From positions 7,254,001-7,318,000 of the forward strand of contig AP026073.1 in the NCBI GenBank assembly GCA_024349765.1: a DNA stretch of 64,000 bases, in the 5' to 3' direction. The DNA is from Streptomyces nigrescens. Lineage in GTDB: Bacteria; Actinomycetota; Actinomycetes; Streptomycetales; Streptomycetaceae. Position 1 is the first letter of the stretch; every line of letters begins with the position of its first letter. The translations under genes were made by a program, and so were the position numbers. The notes below the pieces were generated by a model that saw nothing but the letters and a program-made list of their open reading frames with translations, was not told the origin of the DNA and made no database searches. Below are positions 61,178-64,000 of this stretch, piece after piece.

Positions 61178-62128
61178 TCAGCGTTCGTGGAACGCCACCA
61201 GTGCACGCGCGTCCGCTGCCGTCAAGGTGATGTCGAATTCGGTGGCCAGGAGGTCCGGGAGTTCCTGGGGGCTCACCTCGTGCGCTTCGCGGGTGCCGTC
61301 CGGGCGGGTCACGGCGTACTCCCGGCCGATCAGCGTCCTGCGCAGCTCGCGGCTCGGGCGCTGCACCACCATCTGGCCGGTGAACGGCGAGCGGGGGTGG
61401 GTGGAGATGTAGTGGTTGAAGACCGCGTAGTCGACGGGGAAGCGCCGTTCGGTCCCGAAGGCGTAGAGCTCGAACCAGTCGTCCGCGTGGCGCGTTCGGA
61501 GCACCCAGGCCTCTGCCTCGGGGTCCGCCTCCTCCTGCGTCTCCGCCTCCTTCCCGGGCTTCGCCTCCTTCCCGGTCTTCGTCTCCTTGCCCGTCTCTGT
61601 CCCCTTCACCGTCTCCGTCTCGTTCCGCGTCTCCGTTTCCTTCTCGTGGACCAGGTCGAAGGCCCACTCCCCCTGGTGGGACTCGACGCCGTCCCGTAGC
61701 GGAAGGGGTTCGAGCAGCCCCTCGGCGCCGAAGCCGACGTCGGTGATCCAGTCCTCACCGTCCAGCTCGACCTTGAGCAGCGCGTGCGTGGCCGGGCGGA
61801 TGCGCCGGTCGCCCATGCGGGGCCGGGCGCAGAGGCCGGAGATCCGGAAACCGAGGCGGTCCAGAGCGGAGGCGTAGAGCAGGTTCTGTTCGTAGCAGTA
61901 GCCGCCGCGGCGCTGCGCGACCATCTTGGTCTGCAAGGACTCCAGATCGAGCAGGACGGGACGGCCCAGCACGATCTCGAGGTTTTCGAAGCCGATCGAG
62001 GCCAGGTGGGCGGCGTGCAGTGCGCGCAGGGTTTCCAGGGTGGGCCGGCGGTCGCCCTCGTAGCCGATGCGGGCGAGATACGCCTCCAGGTCCAGCCGAT
62101 CACCGCCCCAAGCGGCATTGGTACTCAC
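61178..62128 (-). CDS. nat: Arylamine N-acetyltransferase
   Basis: A 316-aa NAT that acetylates arylamines with acetyl-CoA. The triad is complete: Cys78 (RRGGYCYEQN), His115 (PATHALLKV), Asp130 (ITDVGFG). An unusual Glu/Thr/Lys-rich insert of about 45 residues (162-206), with GKE and TET repeats, lies in the loop after the catalytic Asp. GTG 62128 has GGAGGA 6 nt before it. NATs are about 260-280 aa, and the insert accounts for the excess. Confidence 0.93.
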   Translation of the reverse strand: MSTNAAWGGDRLDLEAYLARIGYEGDRRPTLETLRALHAAHLASIGFENLEIVLGRPVLLDLESLQTKMVAQRRGGYCYEQNLLYASALDRLGFRISGLCARPRMGDRRIRPATHALLKVELDGEDWITDVGFGAEGLLEPLPLRDGVESHQGEWAFDLVHEKETETRNETETVKGTETGKETKTGKEAKPGKEAETQEEADPEAEAWVLRTRHADDWFELYAFGTERRFPVDYAVFNHYISTHPRSPFTGQMVVQRPSRELRRTLIGREYAVTRPDGTREAHEVSPQELPDLLATEFDITLTAADARALVAFHER

Positions 62129-62435
62129 GCTTCGTCCTCCCCGTTGACCTGGTCTTTTCTCTTCCGAGCGTAGGAGAAGTGCCGCTGCGGCGGGATCGGC
62201 TATTCGTCCTAAGGCCTTTCCCCGAGGCGACCTAGGTCCATCCCGGATGAGGCCCCGGCACGCGCCAGAGCCGGAGGCACGCGCCAGGCCGGAAGCACGC
62301 GCCACGGGTGCCAGGACCGGCGGTACGCGTGGGAGCCCGTACGCGTGGGAGCCCGTACGCGCCAGGGGCGCCCGCGCGCCGGATTCCCGGCGGCGCAGGC
62401 GCCCCTGGTGCTGTTCTTGCCGCTCTCGGCGGTGG
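62129..62435. other. Intergenic region with tandem repeats and a terminator
   Basis: GTACGCGTGGGAGCCC is repeated twice in tandem (62323-62354), next to CACGCGCCAG repeats. CAGGGGCGCC (62363-62372) pairs with GGCGCCCCTG (62398-62407), a likely terminator of the acyltransferase gene (minus strand). The NAT promoter should be near 62150. No gene was seen. Confidence 0.6.
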
Positions 62436-63920
62436 TCAGGTGCGGCCGCGGGCCATTTCCACCGGGTCCTTCTTGAAGGCCCAGGTCATCTTCGGCTCCA
62501 TGGCCCAGCGGAACATCCGCTGGACCGGTGGGGTGCAGAGCAGCGTGATGAGGGTGCCGGCGGCGAGGGTGAGCAGCACCGCGCCCCACGGGGTGTGGAC
62601 CCAGTGCACGTCGTACCAGTTCCAGAAGCGCGATCCCTTTGCCAGGAAACCGTGGAGCAGATAGCCGTACAGGGTGCCCGCGCCCAGCGCCGTGCACCAC
62701 ATCGTGCGGCCCGGTACCCATGCGAAGAAGCACGCCACCAGTACCAGCGAGCACCCGAACATCGCCAGCGTCATCACCGCGCCGCTCCACCACGGAGCGC
62801 CCAGTTCCTGTGCCGCGTCCCGGTGGTAGAACCAGGCGGCGTTCATCCGCGGCGCCGCCCAGTACGCGAAGACGAGGGCGCCCGCGAAGACGGGGACGGC
62901 CGCGATCCGGGCCTTCTTGTGGCGGACCAGCTTGAAGTGTTCGGGCCGCAGCGACAGCCCGATCACGAAGAACGGGAGGAACTGCAGCACCCGCTGGAGG
63001 TCCAGGTCGTCGCCGATGTCCGGGGAGACGGACGCGAGGACGGCGATGGTGAGCGCCAGCGGTACGGGCCAGCGCACGATCTTCCACAGCGGGGTGGTCA
63101 GCCGCCAGATGAACAGGGCCAGCAGGAACCAGGTCAGATACCAGGGGTCCGTCAGGCTTATCGGGTAGTGCGGGTCGTTATCCGCCCACTTCTTGAAGAA
63201 GGTATAGGCGACTTCGAAGAGGATGTACGGGACGGCGACGCCGGTAATCAGCCGCTGCAAACGGTCCTTGCGCATATCGAAACTGCGCGAGAAATAGCCG
63301 GAGATGATGATGAAGGCCGGCATATGGAACGCGTAGACGGTGATATACAGCGCCGCCGCCGACCGGCTGCCGTCGCGGAGCGGCTCCCACGAGTGCCCCA
63401 TCGCGACCAGCACGATGGCCAGGTACTTCGCGTTGTCGAAGAACGCGTCGCGCGACTTCGGCTTGGCGCCGCCCGCGGCCTGGGCACTGGCACCGGCCTT
63501 GGCGTCGACGGTGCCGTCGTTCACGGCACGGCCCTGTATCCGGCCCTTGGCCCGGCCCCGGGGCCTGGCGTGCGAGGCCGAGCCGGGGGCCCGTCCGCCC
63601 GCCGGTGCCGCGGAACGTTCCGCCACCGACCCGTCCGCCACGACCCCGTCGCTCAGGGCCCGTTCACCCATGGCGAGGTCGCCCATGGCGCGTTCGGACA
63701 CGGACGATTCCGAGGCGGCGGGCGCCATCGTCGTCGCGGCCGTCGCTGCTGCCGGGGACGCGTAGGGGGACGCATACGAGGACGCGGAGGAATACGGCGA
63801 GGAGTACGAGGAGGAGTACGGGGCGCCGGCCCCGGAACCGTCGTTCGTGCCGTTCGGCGTCTGCCGCGGCGGGGGGAGTGGGACCCGCCGTTGGCCGTAT
63901 ACCGGAAAATCGTTGTTCAA
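62436..63920 (-). CDS. Acyltransferase family 3 membrane protein
   Basis: A 494-aa membrane acyltransferase (AT3 type). The first 165 residues are a disordered Ala/Ser/Tyr-rich cytoplasmic region (SSSYSSPYSSASSYASPYAS). The membrane part starts with SRDAFFDNAKYLAIVLVAMG, contains AFHMPAFIIISGYFSRSF with the family His, and has about ten helices. Such proteins O-acetylate surface glycans. TTG 63920 with GGGAGG upstream is preferred; the frame runs on to 63998 and could start outside the window. Confidence 0.82.
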   Translation of the reverse strand: MNNDFPVYGQRRVPLPPPRQTPNGTNDGSGAGAPYSSSYSSPYSSASSYASPYASPAAATAATTMAPAASESSVSERAMGDLAMGERALSDGVVADGSVAERSAAPAGGRAPGSASHARPRGRAKGRIQGRAVNDGTVDAKAGASAQAAGGAKPKSRDAFFDNAKYLAIVLVAMGHSWEPLRDGSRSAAALYITVYAFHMPAFIIISGYFSRSFDMRKDRLQRLITGVAVPYILFEVAYTFFKKWADNDPHYPISLTDPWYLTWFLLALFIWRLTTPLWKIVRWPVPLALTIAVLASVSPDIGDDLDLQRVLQFLPFFVIGLSLRPEHFKLVRHKKARIAAVPVFAGALVFAYWAAPRMNAAWFYHRDAAQELGAPWWSGAVMTLAMFGCSLVLVACFFAWVPGRTMWCTALGAGTLYGYLLHGFLAKGSRFWNWYDVHWVHTPWGAVLLTLAAGTLITLLCTPPVQRMFRWAMEPKMTWAFKKDPVEMARGRT

Positions 63921-64000
63921 GAAGCCTCCCGGAACGGGCCCACGGGAGGAGCCGGAAGCTGGCCCGCGCCGGGCCGCAAATCGGAACCCAAAAGCCAAAT

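Overview
The window is high-GC actinobacterial DNA and almost certainly Streptomyces. Evidence: extreme GC bias at third codon positions, many GTG and TTG starts, rodlin and chaplin genes, a TipA-type regulator, XRE/DUF397 pairs, and a fol-ftsH-hpt-tilS-dacB-ppa order that I recall from Streptomyces chromosomes (from memory, not checked here). No tRNA, rRNA, CRISPR array or intact insertion sequence was seen.

Layout. 1-23.4 kb is a conserved core: a sensor kinase (cut by the left edge), a MidA-like methyltransferase beside an orphan NuoD, an osmoprotectant ABC operon without an ATPase gene, a folate operon (folP, NTF2-like, folB, folK, DUF3180), an MprF-like lysyltransferase, folE, ftsH, hpt, tilS, a metalloprotease, dacB and ppa. 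23.8-31.7 kb is an inserted-looking RiPP gene cluster: ABC transporter, FAD oxidoreductase, methyltransferase, HTH protein, alpha/beta hydrolase, LinL-like protein, a 65-residue precursor and a LinH-like membrane protein, closed by a terminator. Its content and the FANTxL and PxxxTP motifs of the precursor indicate a linaridin cluster of the type without aminovinyl-cysteine. 31.8-36.8 kb returns to core genes (ThrE-type exporter, DedA, YbjQ, TipA, LysE).

36.8-49.3 kb holds XRE/DUF397 modules, wrbA, glutamate decarboxylase, PadR, an aldehyde dehydrogenase, a decayed SRPBCC gene, a Zur-type zinc-response operon (rpmG, rpmE2, CobW-like, rpsR), tatA and a nitrilase-family gene. 49.8-54.2 kb is an aerial-surface locus with one sortase-anchored chaplin, two short chaplins, three rodlins and one unrelated secreted protein that shares a chaplin leader. 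Each rodlin has the same BldN-like promoter spacing upstream.

54.4-57.4 kb pairs an AlkZ/YcaQ-superfamily winged-helix gene with a Pol I-like DNA polymerase. Both have a TTGTCAG DNA-damage (PafBC-type) promoter motif at exactly the same distance from an apparently leaderless ATG. 57.5-63.9 kb has an HSL-type hydrolase, TetR, a CrtA-like protein, RidA, an arylamine N-acetyltransferase with a repeat insertion, and a membrane acyltransferase near the right edge.
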